Origin: Nectonema munidae
Lineage: Eukaryota > Nematomorpha > Nectonematoida > Nectonematidae
DNA length: 64,000 nt
Assembly: GCA_030549495.1 (NCBI GenBank)
Contig: JAUIRK010000365.1
Span: forward strand, 62,001-126,000
Reading direction: 5' to 3'
Made by a program: the position numbers and the translations under genes. The notes under the pieces are model-generated. The model saw only the letters and a list, made by a program, of their open reading frames with translations, was not told the origin of the DNA and searched no databases. Positions 30,201 to 35,985 of this stretch are shown piece after piece (the stretch's first letter is position 1; each line of letters begins with the position of its first letter).

Positions 30201-33200
30201 TCAAATCCTATCATTTGATTGGCAATCCAGATGCAATAATAGACCAATCACTTTCCTCTGCATCTCCTTCTTCACGCTCGTCAGCATCCACTCTTACAAC
30301 TTCTATCTCAAATGAAGAACGCTCCATATGCAAGTAATCTTCATTTTTGTCACAATCTCTACGTTTTATCTGTTCCTAGTCTAAACTTTCAAAATTTTAA
30401 ATAAGTTTTTTTGAAAATATAGAAAAACTAGTCAACAAATTTCAACATATCTCATAATTTATGGTATTGAGGAATTTTTTTAACTAATAATTCAAAAGAG
30501 TATATATGTGTTTATATGAGCGTTTTCTTTAAAATTTTGAAAATGATATATTTTGTTTCAATTTTATTATATTTTACCACATTAAAATAACTAACTCAAA
30601 TTTTTAGATTTTAAATAAATATGATGTGATCTTTAACACTTTGAGCACCATTGTGAAATCAGTGAAGCAAGAAATGAAAATCATAAATTTTTGACTGATT
30701 TTTCAACGAATATTTAATAGTTAGGAAATTTAGATAGGTGAATATTTGGTTAAAGGTCTATATTTGCAACTTGCATACTCTAAAATTCGTGTCTTCAAGG
30801 TTTGGATATTTGGACTTCTACCATACCTCTGAAATCTTTTGTTTATTTTTTCAACAGCTAAAAAGCATGACAAATTTCACCTTATTTCACAGGGGTGTCA
30901 AATATACCGTCTTCGGGTTTAGGATAGTTTGACGCAAAAACTTTTGACGTAAAAACTTTTAACATATTTCTATATTATTTTGCTTTTCTCTTTATACTTT
31001 CCTTTGCTCCCTAAGACTCATGTTCATTTATATAGTTTGTTGAATTTGTGAGTTTCCCTCATTTTACTGCTCCAAAAAATACTTGAGCCAAACTGGGCCA
31101 TTCTGACCGCCCTCTGGTCAAATCAGCAGTCAAAATAGTTTGCTAGGGCACTTTGAATGTATTTTTATTGGATATTGAGCTTTGAAGTCAATATATTTAT
31201 CTTTAGAATATATATTTTCTTTGTATATTTTTAATGTGTATTTTACTTACAACAAATTGGAGTCATAAATTCCATAAATCAAGCTAAAATTCCTTCCTTT
31301 TCTTCATCCTGGTTCTGTCAAGTTTGGTAATATTCCCGAAGTATTACATGCTAGAATTAATAAAAATTAAATGTGATATCTCTCTCAAAAATGCTTCAAT
31401 TAGATATAAAAAACAATCCTTATCTTCATGAATAATAATCTTTACCCAAAATATCCCATTTTGGGTTGCAAAGGTTTTCTATGCTAAGTAGTTTATGCGA
31501 ATATTTTTATCGTTGAATCAAAATTTTTGAATAAAGAAACAACTTCAGATTTACTGGTACTAAATGTTGTATCAATAAAAATATAGGTCCTAATGCATTT
31601 ATTGTTTGACACCTTCGTTTCAGTGTGTTATATGGTGTGTATCTATATACTAGGTCCTAGGACAATTGAAAAGGTTTGTGAAAAAGACCCTGTAATTGGA
31701 TCCACTGTGTTTTCGAGGATTTGTGAGAACCCTATCTAATATGAATATTTTGGCAGAACTTTTTTCTAAATTTATATAAATGCACCGAATATCGCTTGGT
31801 TCAGGTTCAAATGGAACTAAAAGCAGTGGTTCCCAACCTCTTTTTAATAAAGGATTAAATAAAAACAAGAGCACTTTGGGCGTTGGTTGAAAGCCACTAA
31901 ATTTTAAATTACTATTAATTTTCATCCTGCATTCAAAATAAAAAGACAACTTTAGTAAAAAATGGAAAAAATAGTTGATATATGGATCAATTGACAAATT
32001 GGGATTAATTACAGGGCAGTTAGTTAGATTTTAGCTATTAAATTCAGTAGATTGATATTAGATGAGGCGGGCGTAGTTAGTAATCTAAATTCCTTTTTGA
32101 CAAAATCTTGTGCTTCCTTGCCAGATAGATACCCTTTTTTACAATTGTTTGCGCAAATGTCCCTTATAGCAATTATTAGCTTTGCAAAAATAATATGTCA
32201 ACGCTGATAGATTAAAATGGATAAAAATCGCTAAGTTAAATATATATTTGTGTTTTAAGATGGACAAAAGGAATATGAAAACAGTATAATGAATTGATTC
32301 GTGATAAATAACTAAAAACAACGGTAGATCGAAAGCGATAGATAATAACACTTCAATTTTTGAATGCTAAATGTATTTCTTTTGGATTTCTCTGCAATTT
32401 ATAAAATCTTCACTGATATCACATAATAAAATTTTATCAGATCATTTAAATCCATTTTTCAAGCAAACCTCTATAAACCCTGAAGCGATAACACAAGATA
32501 ACCTCGTTATACCGATGAAATTTATGAGGAAAGAAATGATTGCTTTATAAATTCATATACATACACAAAAATCGATATTAGAATTACAAGTATCAAAATT
32601 TATACCAAAAGTCTCTTAAAATTCAACTTATTAAATTTTTAATAAGTATATTAAATGATCATTTGGAAAAAAATGTGTATTTTTAACATAGAAAAAGTTA
32701 ACTTTGAATAAATTATAATTGGAAACAGTTCGCACAATATCAACACATGTAATCAAAATGTCGTAATTACCATTTTTAATTATATTTTGTATTTTTGCAA
32801 TTCTAACTGAATTCAATTTATGTTTATTTTGTTTTGATGAAATTTCTAAATTTTTCACAACGAATTAGCAATTAAATTATTACAAATTTTATTATTTCTT
32901 CAATAATTTTATTTTTTATTTACTTTTTTAGTTGAAAAATTTTACCTCCTACTTTAGCAATATCTTTTTAATTGCCATCTTGAATTAATATACCAATTTG
33001 TAGATATATACTTTGAAATTTCAGAAGAGTTATTTCTGTTACTTTTTGTATAGTTTATGTGTCTGTGATAGAAGACATTTCTTATTCGTATGATTTTTTC
33101 TAAATTAGTGTGAAGAATTTCTTTTTCATTAATGTTAAAAATATAAATTAAACAAATTAAAAAAGTTTATTACTCAAAAATACTCAAAGATAAATTTTTG

Positions 33201-35985
33201 GTAAGGAAATTTTTTATGTAAACAAGAAAATAATCAATTAAAAAAAAGTCAAAAAATTTTAAAAAAAATTACAAAAAGCTTATGTATAGTTTCCCCATAT
33301 AGTATAGCCGGTCTCTCTTTCGTTTCTCGCTTCGCTTGAAGCATAGAATCATTGAGGAATTCGTGTTTTTAACTTTAAAAAACTATAAAATTTAAAAAAT
33401 CACAAATTATTAAAAATCTATTTAAAAATTTGTAATTTGAGAAAAATCGCTTTTTGTCAATTTTGATTGATTTTCAAAAAACTAAACATGGTTGAAATCA
33501 GCATAATACTTGAAAATGTGTATATATGTGTAAAATCTATTTATTTGCAAGAATTGGTAATTTGAGGAAAATCGCGATTTTTAAATCTCTTTTTGAGCGG
33601 TTTTAATTGATTTTCATACGAAATAAACATCACAGTTGAATTAAATATACTTGAAAATGGGTATATTTTACAGTAAAATTGTGAAACTAGATATTTCGCG
33701 AAATCTCTAAAAATTTCAGGCAATTCGTGAACTCATTGAAATCACTAGGGATTTGGTTAAATTGCGGAAATCAGCAGCGTTGTTATATAACACAACTTTT
33801 AGAAGATTGTAAAATAACGAGGTAAGAGATATAACTATAATTTCAAGTTGTTAATTTTATGCTTTTGTATATATTTTGCAGTAGCTAACTTAAGCGGAGA
33901 TATATGTGTATTGGCCCATTTCACACCTTTTTTTGATACGAATGATGAATGTTCCATGATTGCAATTACCATGCATGAATGACTATATAATAATATAAGA
34001 AGGGGTGTGTAGGACATACTGTCCGTTCATTCTTGCATGTGGCACAACTTAGCTTTGAAATGGAATTCAAGGAAAAGTTATTTGAGAAATACTCACAATG
34101 TCAAAAGTATCCTATCCCCAAAGAGAAAGAACATTTAGGATTTCAAAATGGCAACTGTTCCAGCACCAAATCACGTATCATTTCTACATACTGAAAAATA
34201 TGAAATACTTCAGTGTGGTGATGTGAAAAAGCGGATAAAGTGACCAGAAGACCGCCCAATTTACTATGCTACCATGGAAGACACTTAAAACATAATCAGC
34301 AAAGTCCACATTGCAACTGGCCACGTTAGTCGAGACAGAATGCTGAAACATCTTGGCCCAAAGTATGCCAACATCACAATAGATAAAACTCTTCAAGTAT
34401 TACTTCCCTGTGGGTCCTACTCTTCGGTGCACCATCCATCCTTCAAAGTGACAACGGTTCAGGATTCACAGGGCTCAAACAGTTGTGGCCTGAGCTTATA
34501 ATGGTTGATAGTAGCCAAGATATCTACCGAGTTAGGCTTCTGCTGTGAGAGCCAGATTATCCAATTAGATGCGACTTTATAATACAGTCCAAAAATACAC
34601 ACAAAAAATTCAATTATGCTAAAAACTCATCATGCTTCCAGCGACAGAAAAAAGAAGGGTGTTTAGATTCGTCCAACTGGAAACGGAAGTGTTGACTTTT
34701 GAGCGTCTCATATAAAGTTTCTTCAATATTGCAAGCTATTTCGGCAATTTTTTGTGTACTGAATTATTACTAAGTGGAATTGAATTCAAAATAGTTTTGG
34801 GATAAGGATGATGCACTACAGTTCTGAGAACTTCTTCTATAGCTGGTAAAATACGTTTTTCTCCAAGTGTGTGATGTTTCTCTGATTTAGCAATCAATTT
34901 TGAAATATTGTATGAACAAACAAGGAACAAACATCACGCTTTTGTTCATGAGCAAGACATTTGTTTATAAGTAATTTGCTTTGACGTCTCTATCTGTGAA
35001 TAATGTGCAGGTGCACATGAGGCGAATAGAAAGGTGAGATAAGTATCAGAAACATGTGGCGAGGAGTACACAACATACTTAAGCTTTTGTGAAAGCTCTT
35101 CTATTTACACATGTTGAATGTATTATTCCGAGTTTCAATGTTCTCGTGAGCTTAAAAATAATTTATGCAATCCCCTATTATTTAACCTTCTTTTGTTTAC
35201 TCAACACAGAATTCACCCCCTGTCTTACTAACCTGTTCCACCAATGGCAAATTGCAAAGACCGCCTAGATCACTTTCAAAGAAAGTATGATCTTCAATAT
35301 TGCTTGGAAGAATTTCTTTGCATTTGGGATGCAAAGGTTTCTAAAGCTATAATATACAGAAGATGACAGCGGAACTTGGTCGATTACCTGTACATATTTT
35401 CGTTTTGTTTTGGGATGCAAAGAATTTATTCTTCCTTCATTCATTAACGTTGGCCAGGACCAACCTTACCCAGCTCCCAAGACATTTTATACCAATAGCT
35501 AGAAATAAAGAAAATGTTGCTGAGATGTCATGTATAAAAGTTAAAAGTGGTGAATAAGTAAAAAACAGTAAAACTTATTCAAATAAAATCCTTGAAGAAT
35601 CAACACATGAGTTTGTATAAAATATTGATATTTATAATGTTTTGATGATATTTTTGCATTCTTTTTGTTGTGTTGTAGTATCTTACTCCAAAAGTTGAAA
35701 AAGTTCGAAGATTCGTGGCCCTTTTTACTTCCTGTCGACACGAAAGCCTTTCCCCAGTACAAAAAAATCATCAAAACGCCAATGGACTTTTCTCTTCTTC
35801 AGCAGAAACTTGAGAGCACGTCCTCCTACAGCACCACCCAACACTTCTTCAATGATACGATGCTCATTTTCGAGAATTGTAAAATCTTCAACGAAGATGA
35901 TTCGAGTGTGGGAAAAGCCGGCTATTCTATGAAAAAGATTTTCATCGACTTGTGGAATTCCTCACCCATTTTGACTAAAGTGTGA
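2..35985 (+). CDS. BAZ2: BAZ2-type bromodomain/PHD chromatin-remodelling subunit (whole gene, 5' partial)
   Basis: Spliced gene of about 20 exons listed below; exon phases agree at every junction and the summed coding length is 4191 nt including the stop. The visible protein is about 1396 residues. Domain order: MBD/TAM (about 62-137), DDT (about 292-420), WHIM-like helix block (434-505), WSD block with GQDRFHRSYW (about 594-615), a further WHIM block (750-803), PHD1 (1110-1159), PHD2 (1160-1212) and bromodomain (about 1300-1396). This order is specific to BAZ2A/BAZ2B and fly toutatis. Family knowledge: BAZ2 proteins partner ISWI ATPases (NoRC in vertebrates, ToRC with CtBP in flies) and read histone tails in the nucleus. 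The N-terminus is outside the window. Introns are full of transposons. Assignment to the family is firm; choosing between BAZ2A and BAZ2B is not meaningful outside vertebrates. Confidence 0.93.
780..945 (+). mobile_element. Diverged tRNA-derived SINE copy
   Basis: This shares with the copy at 12293 the GGTTGGTTGAG A-box-like start, the B-box-like GGGTACGATTC, the 'CATAGTTTGACATAAGCGGT' stretch and the end 'CCCACGGTACCTTTACGG'. More diverged than the other copies. It lies in the intron between the two MBD exons. Confidence 0.65.
1150..1350 (+). CDS. BAZ2: BAZ2 exon: second half of MBD/TAM domain
   Basis: The acceptor TTTTAACAG ends at 1149 and the donor GTAGGT starts at 1351; 67 codons, phase 0. 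It reads LSLSGPKGQVTYFSPTGKK, then PEVEKYI and HFSFSSK...VGRFVEM, which follows the TAM-type MBD of BAZ2 closely (conserved GK+ and HFSFSP-like motifs). In vertebrate BAZ2A this domain binds RNA/DNA rather than methyl-CpG; whether that holds here cannot be read from sequence. Confidence 0.9.
1351..3984. other. BAZ2 intron, no recognised element
   Basis: There is one coding-like minus-strand stretch at 1824-2033 (69 codons, ends with a stop, charged C-terminus GESDELRRQRRAKLKYLEVL). A somewhat GC-richer patch lies at 3160-3420. I do not recognise either; they may be pieces of an old element or pseudogene. Confidence 0.4.
3985..4177 (+). CDS. BAZ2: BAZ2 exon: linker after MBD
   Basis: The acceptor TTTTGAAG ends at 3984. 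The open frame starts VFTTLNEQEIICKINELKAN and continues for 64 codons plus one base to a GTAACA donor at 4178. It has charged helix then Ser/Thr-rich sequence, with no domain that I can name. Phase 0 in and phase 1 out match both neighbours, which is the main support. Confidence 0.75.
4324..4455 (+). mobile_element. TTAA-flanked short inverted-repeat element (family 1)
   Basis: This is a relative of 10675-10803: same AGAATAATCAGA-GATATC start, TTTGTATTAAAAAGC core, AGTCGACATATG and GTGGTCGATACCGG end followed by TTAA. The left terminus is worn. The TTAA flank with C-rich ends suggests a piggyBac-type non-autonomous element (inference). Confidence 0.6.
5703..6249. mobile_element. Worn non-autonomous hAT-like element
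   Basis: The left end reads CAATGCTTCCTAACCTGTGG TCCG and the right end, on the reverse strand, CAGTGATTTAAAAC. The motif 'CTAGTGGTCCGTG' beside it is typical of hAT/Charlie-like ends. Flanking 8-mers do not match well, so it is an old copy. Confidence 0.45.
6655..6725 (+). CDS. BAZ2: BAZ2 exon: short linker
   Basis: The acceptor TTTTTTTAG ends at 6654 and the donor GTAAGG starts at 6726. Joined in phase 1 it reads SPNEFLKPINLSHSATQLSE and on. Low-complexity linker before the DDT domain. Support is splice consensus plus correct phase. Confidence 0.7.
6794..6868 (+). CDS. BAZ2: BAZ2 exon: short linker
   Basis: The acceptor CTCTCTAG ends at 6793 and a strong donor GTAAGT starts at 6869. There are 25 codons (NAEKQESSHVAPIFQNGKVG...) in phase 0. 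No domain is recognised. Confidence 0.7.
7217..7795. mobile_element. Tigger/pogo-like short element
   Basis: The left end is CAGTGATCCCTCGCTACTTC and the right end, on the reverse strand, CAGTAATCATTCGAATATCG. Repeated TTCGCG/CGCGAA words occur near both ends ('TACTTCGCG'). This terminal style belongs to Tigger/pogo (Tc1-mariner) elements. No transposase is seen inside. It lies in the intron before 8072. Confidence 0.5.
8072..8164 (+). CDS. BAZ2: BAZ2 exon: Ser/Lys-rich linker
   Basis: The acceptor TTTTTGCATAG ends at 8071 and the donor GTAAAT starts at 8165; 31 codons in phase 0. The sequence has a TSSTSTSKKSKKLK basic patch that could act as a nuclear localisation or DNA-contact segment (inference). 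Confidence 0.75.
8513..8552. repeat. Fragment of a GGCGGATCCAGAAATT repeat end
   Basis: 'CAGTGGCGGATCCAGAAATT' resembles the shared 53-bp block at 38521 and 40591 (GGGGCGGATCTAGAAATTGG). It is likely a remnant of a hAT-type terminus. The rest of this 0.7-kb intron is plain AT-rich DNA. Confidence 0.4.
8853..8964 (+). CDS. BAZ2: BAZ2 exon: DDT domain, first part
   Basis: The acceptor TTTTGTAG ends at 8852 and the donor GTAAGT starts at 8965. It reads LPELELVSDNQFNGKIYANL then LMVVEFVHNFGEIFDF. This matches the DDT start of BAZ2 proteins (L-VVEFLHSFGK-like). In the family, the DDT region contacts the ISWI ATPase partner. It ends in phase 1 and continues at 10283. Confidence 0.9.
9501..9824. 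mobile_element. Non-autonomous hAT element with perfect 8-bp target duplication
   Basis: The left end CAGGGGTCACCAAACT and the right end (reverse strand) CTGGGGTCACCAAACT form 16-bp inverted repeats with one mismatch. CTCTACAG flanks both sides (9493-9500 and 9825-9832), an exact 8-bp duplication. The left end continues ACGACCCGAGGGCCA, which is the Charlie/SPIN style. It is 324 bp long with no coding capacity. Confidence 0.88.
10283..10443 (+). CDS. BAZ2: BAZ2 exon: DDT domain, second part
   Basis: The acceptor TTATTTTTAG ends at 10282 and the donor GTAATT starts at 10444. It encodes DEHVDISSLQTALKNFD and IVTRLALKMFKKVCETL, the DDT helices that follow the GF-D turn in BAZ2. Phase 1 in, phase 0 out. 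Confidence 0.88.
10675..10803 (+). mobile_element. TTAA-flanked short inverted-repeat element (family 1), best single copy
   Basis: 129 bp between TTAA at 10671-10674 and TTAA at 10804-10807. The termini CCCATTAACGACC and, on the reverse strand, CCGGTTATCGACC form imperfect inverted repeats. A perfect 16-bp palindrome, GTCGACATATGTCGAC, sits near the right end. TTAA duplication plus C-rich tips suggests piggyBac-type mobilisation (inference). Confidence 0.7.
12293..12590 (+). mobile_element. tRNA-derived SINE, longest copy
   Basis: The head is tRNA-like: GTGAGTAAGGTTGGTTAG (A-box region) and GGGTTCGATCCTGC (B box) 35 bp later, the pol III internal promoter arrangement. It is followed by AAGCCTAC, then 'CATAGTTCGATACAAGCGG' and 'CCACGGTACCTTTACC'. 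Beyond the core it carries an extra 150-bp tail (GGCAGGCCTTTCCG..., ATGGACAAAATCCC) not seen in the other copies here. Other copies: 780, 17085, 19214, 22943 and 28782. Confidence 0.82.
12950..13066 (+). CDS. BAZ2: BAZ2 exon: DDT domain end
   Basis: The acceptor TTTATTCAG ends at 12949 and the donor GTACAA starts at 13067; 39 codons in phase 0. MTDDNFSEYLRIFISEK corresponds to the L-R-NVSEILR-F block of BAZ2A/B. Confidence 0.85.
13465..13503 (+). CDS. BAZ2: Tentative 39-nt BAZ2 microexon
   Basis: The acceptor CATTTTAG ends at 13464, then 13 codons (YHRLSSLFNFSNT) run in phase 0 to a weak donor GTCTTA. BAZ2A/B have about 15-20 residues here between the DDT end and the A-VLAFL helix, and without this exon that stretch is missing. 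The R-L...F pattern resembles the vertebrate spacer. The weak donor keeps this tentative. Confidence 0.4.
13679..13809 (+). CDS. BAZ2: BAZ2 exon: WHIM-type helix block
   Basis: The acceptor TTTTCTGCAAG ends at 13678 and the donor GTATAT starts at 13810. It reads SHILSYLCNQLLDSPSIV, then KIERKMEEVASARRDKWLLE and GQIRK, very close to the BAZ2B block with INEL, IDKN and RRDKWVVEGKLRK. Ends in phase 2. Confidence 0.9.
15138..15645 (+). pseudogene. Dead DNA-transposon transposase fragment
   Basis: Plus-strand pieces read FNVDWLDAQLHPEFSPWLEK, then YKFCLKNILLSNMGKTA, and further on VLKAEIL, MFLDSKIASLFGVAKDKFSY. These are the zinc-finger-like N-terminal and following blocks of a transposase family common in arthropod genomes (F--W, C--C-K---LS-MG, AEI, FPDS-IA--F-L---K-SY). 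A frame change separates the first piece, and a TGA stands where the family has Trp after AEIL. It is in the BAZ2 intron before 15964. Confidence 0.6.
15964..16048 (+). CDS. BAZ2: BAZ2 exon: after WHIM block
   Basis: The acceptor ACACTTTAG ends at 15963 and a weak donor GTATTT starts at 16049. Joined in phase 2 it reads KLKCEQFLASSAIFSSESET and on. Position and phase fit the RRLK segment that follows the RKNKW motif in BAZ2. Confidence 0.75.
16502..16618 (-). mobile_element. TTAA-flanked short inverted-repeat element (family 1), reverse copy
   Basis: It starts after TTAA with CCGGTTATCCACCACAG and contains ACATATGTCCAC, TTTATTAATGCTTTTTAATG and CTGATTATTCTGGCC. It is the reverse complement of the 10675 copy with scattered differences. 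Confidence 0.6.
17085..17229 (-). mobile_element. tRNA-derived SINE copy
   Basis: Reverse-strand copy of the 12293 family: GGTACCGTGGGGTGTTTTCA at one end and AACCAACCTTACTCACGCCC at the other, with the B box as GGATCGAACCCAAG. Confidence 0.8.
18319..18860 (-). mobile_element. LINE 3' end (5'-truncated), CAA-repeat tail
   Basis: The minus strand encodes the end of a jockey/CR1-like polyprotein: CPVCNQHPHSTHHLFNCPHI then LWGNRLAEA, the usual Cys/His cluster and LW-NP tail. A conserved 3' UTR follows, shared with 23386-23640 (AGCCCCTAG, CAGCAGCGATAAACCAGTG), and it ends in a TTGTTG run, which is a CAA-repeat tail on the element strand. The upstream part is missing. Confidence 0.7.
19214..19366 (-). 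mobile_element. tRNA-derived SINE copy
   Basis: Reverse-strand copy: AAAGGTAACCTTGGGTGTTT end, GGAATCGAACCCAAT B box, and CCAACCTAACTCACGCCCC head. It lies about 420 bp upstream of the BAZ2 exon at 19789. Confidence 0.78.
19789..20082 (+). CDS. BAZ2: BAZ2 exon: acidic/Gly linker and start of WSD block
   Basis: The acceptor TTTCCTAG ends at 19788 and the donor GTACAT starts at 20083; 98 codons in phase 0. After a charged linker with a five-glycine run, a helix (ITKLAVKIAKCQKTIANAYS) precedes SPCYGQDRFHRSYW. This is the BAZ2 WSD signature (FGQDRYRRRYW-like). Confidence 0.9.
21174..21305 (-). mobile_element. TTAA-flanked short inverted-repeat element (family 1), reverse copy
   Basis: Begins CCGGTTAACAATCAGAGTCG after TTAA, with TTTATTAATACTTTTTAATA, AAATCTTCTGCTATACATTA and GTCTGATTATTTGGTCTTTA. 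Diverged member of the family. Confidence 0.55.
22031..22469 (+). CDS. BAZ2: BAZ2 exon: WSD strand and long Ser/Asn-rich linker
   Basis: The acceptor TACATTTTAG ends at 22030 and the donor GTAAAT starts at 22470. It opens with IFPRTGQILVEN, the partner of the RYW motif (LPHCGGVFVEG in vertebrates), then about 130 residues of disordered Ser/Asn/Lys-rich sequence with one small Cys cluster (CDLCIDDC). Whether CxxC-type cysteines bind a metal is unknown. Phase 1 out. Confidence 0.88.
22943..23086 (-). mobile_element. tRNA-derived SINE copy
   Basis: Reverse-strand copy: GTGTTTTCATCGCGAAGGCA, CTTGTATCGAACTATGAGG, and GGGATCGAACCCAAACC. Slightly shortened head. Confidence 0.75.
23386..24340 (-). 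mobile_element. LINE 3' portion (5'-truncated), CAA-type tail
   Basis: Same family as 18319-18860 (shared AGCCCCTAG and GCAGCGGTAGCAATGAG stretches), but it extends further upstream. Near 24290 the minus strand reads ILEYRSTIWGPAISQFHNEI, the I-Y-S-IWGP motif after the reverse transcriptase in jockey/CR1-like LINEs. Interrupted by stops and frame changes. It ends in a TTGTTGTTATTGTT run. Confidence 0.65.
24558..24719 (+). CDS. BAZ2: BAZ2 exon: WHIM-type block (W-I---E--LL--L--RG-RE)
   Basis: The acceptor TTTTTCAG ends at 24557 and the donor GTAATT starts at 24720. It reads EYPEWFAIGKEDDFVQLLLV then LEPRGYREFNL, which follows the BAZ2 segment with GWWRI-DPEELKALLKAL--RGIREK. Phase 1 in and out. 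Confidence 0.88.
25494..25623 (+). mobile_element. TTAA-flanked short inverted-repeat element (family 1), left arm of an inverted pair
   Basis: 130 bp from CCCATTAAGTACC to GGACTTAATGGG, with TTAA on both sides. Nearly the reverse complement of 25669-25798. It carries TATGTTCCCAAATCGGAGCA, where the partner has a perfect palindrome. Confidence 0.75.
25669..25798 (-). mobile_element. TTAA-flanked short inverted-repeat element (family 1), right arm of an inverted pair
   Basis: 130 bp from CCCATTAAGTCCC to GGTACTTAATGGG between TTAA tetranucleotides. It contains ATGTTCCCATTTGGGAACAT, with 9-bp perfect arms. Only 45 bp separate it from the oppositely oriented copy, so transcripts of this BAZ2 intron could fold into a long hairpin. 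Confidence 0.75.
25909..26132 (+). CDS. BAZ2: BAZ2 exon: helical charged linker
   Basis: The acceptor CTGATAG ends at 25908 and the donor GTACCT starts at 26133. The charged sequence has a YRKNCKLLRHILYKLSVDVD helix. Reading through the donor would reach a stop about 36 codons on, so a retained intron would truncate the protein. Phase 1 in, phase 0 out. Confidence 0.8.
26624..26838 (+). CDS. BAZ2: BAZ2 exon: linker with IERRYLK-PL-like motif
   Basis: The acceptor TGTTTTTAG ends at 26623 and the donor GTAAGT starts at 26839. The C-terminal half reads RIVAKLLYLEQGIEQRYIKS then PLCKE; vertebrate BAZ2 has an equivalent LE--IERRYLK-PL segment before the pre-PHD helix. Phase 2 out. Confidence 0.85.
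27534..28161 (+). CDS. BAZ2: BAZ2 exon: pre-PHD helix and PHD finger 1
   Basis: The acceptor TTTTTTTAG ends at 27533. A 110-residue disordered Ser/Lys/Glu region is followed by FLESWRACLKGATNPAQIYI and NCIAWEKSIMKVFC, almost identical to BAZ2A/B before the PHD. PHD1 has all eight zinc ligands of a C4HC3 finger: CQFC, CDGC, HLYC and CHHC, with LLLCDGCDKGYH as the hallmark. In BAZ2 this finger binds the unmodified H3 tail. The donor (AAG then GTTTCT) is weak; the frame runs on to a stop at 28344 if the intron is kept. Confidence 0.93.
28782..28862 (-). mobile_element. SINE fragment
   Basis: Only the distal part of the SINE is present: AAGGTACCGTAGGGTGTTTT and GCCGCTTGCATTGAACTACG. The tRNA-like head is missing. 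Confidence 0.65.
29927..30333 (+). CDS. BAZ2: BAZ2 exon: PHD finger 2 and Lys/Ser-rich tail
   Basis: The acceptor ATTTTAAAG ends at 29926 and the donor GTAATC starts at 30334. A second complete C4HC3 set is visible: CCVC, CEKC, HLKC and CSVC. It is followed by KKKNKKNS and KKKKEH basic patches and poly-Ser. Vertebrate BAZ2 has one PHD finger; a second one before the bromodomain is an arthropod-side feature as far as I recall. Phase 2 out. Confidence 0.9.
30334..34000. other. BAZ2 intron, first part, no recognised element
   Basis: AT-rich sequence with no coding-like stretch that I trust. A hAT-style end, CAGTGGTTCCCAACCTCTTT, occurs at 31821 but no matching right end was found. The intron continues to 35678 and is the largest in the gene (5.3 kb). 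Confidence 0.5.
34050..34570 (+). mobile_element. Fossil of an integrase-bearing element (KRBA2-like integrase)
   Basis: Plus-strand pieces resemble the zinc-binding and catalytic-core parts of retroelement-type integrases, of the KRBA2-like kind (LQSDNGSGF and LWPELIMV are visible). It is broken in several places and has no recognisable ends; clearly old. It lies in the last BAZ2 intron. Confidence 0.6.
34620..34960 (-). pseudogene. hAT transposase fragment (ZBED5/SCAND3-like)
   Basis: The minus strand reads CSYNISKLIAKSEKHHTLGE, KRILPAIEEVLRTVVHHPYP and ILNSIPLSNNSV, followed in another frame by FRFQLDES. This is the N-terminal catalytic region of ZBED5/SCAND3-like hAT transposases (SIPLSN-SV, LQLDES). 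It has a frame change and no ends. Beyond it, 35180-35570 is unassigned. Confidence 0.65.
35679..35985 (+). CDS. BAZ2: BAZ2 last exon: bromodomain and stop
   Basis: The acceptor GTTGTAG ends at 35678; stop TGA at 35983-35985. Bromodomain landmarks: EDSWPFLLPVD (WPF shelf), YKKIIKTPMDF, FNDTMLIFENC and IFNEDDS, whose Asn is the acetyl-lysine contact in the family. GKAGYSMKKIFIDLW closes the fold. The protein ends six to eight residues after the domain, as in vertebrate BAZ2. Confidence 0.95.

Noticed and set aside
31821-31860. Complete hAT element starting CAGTGGTTCCCAACC
   Set aside because: No matching right end or 8-bp duplication was found.
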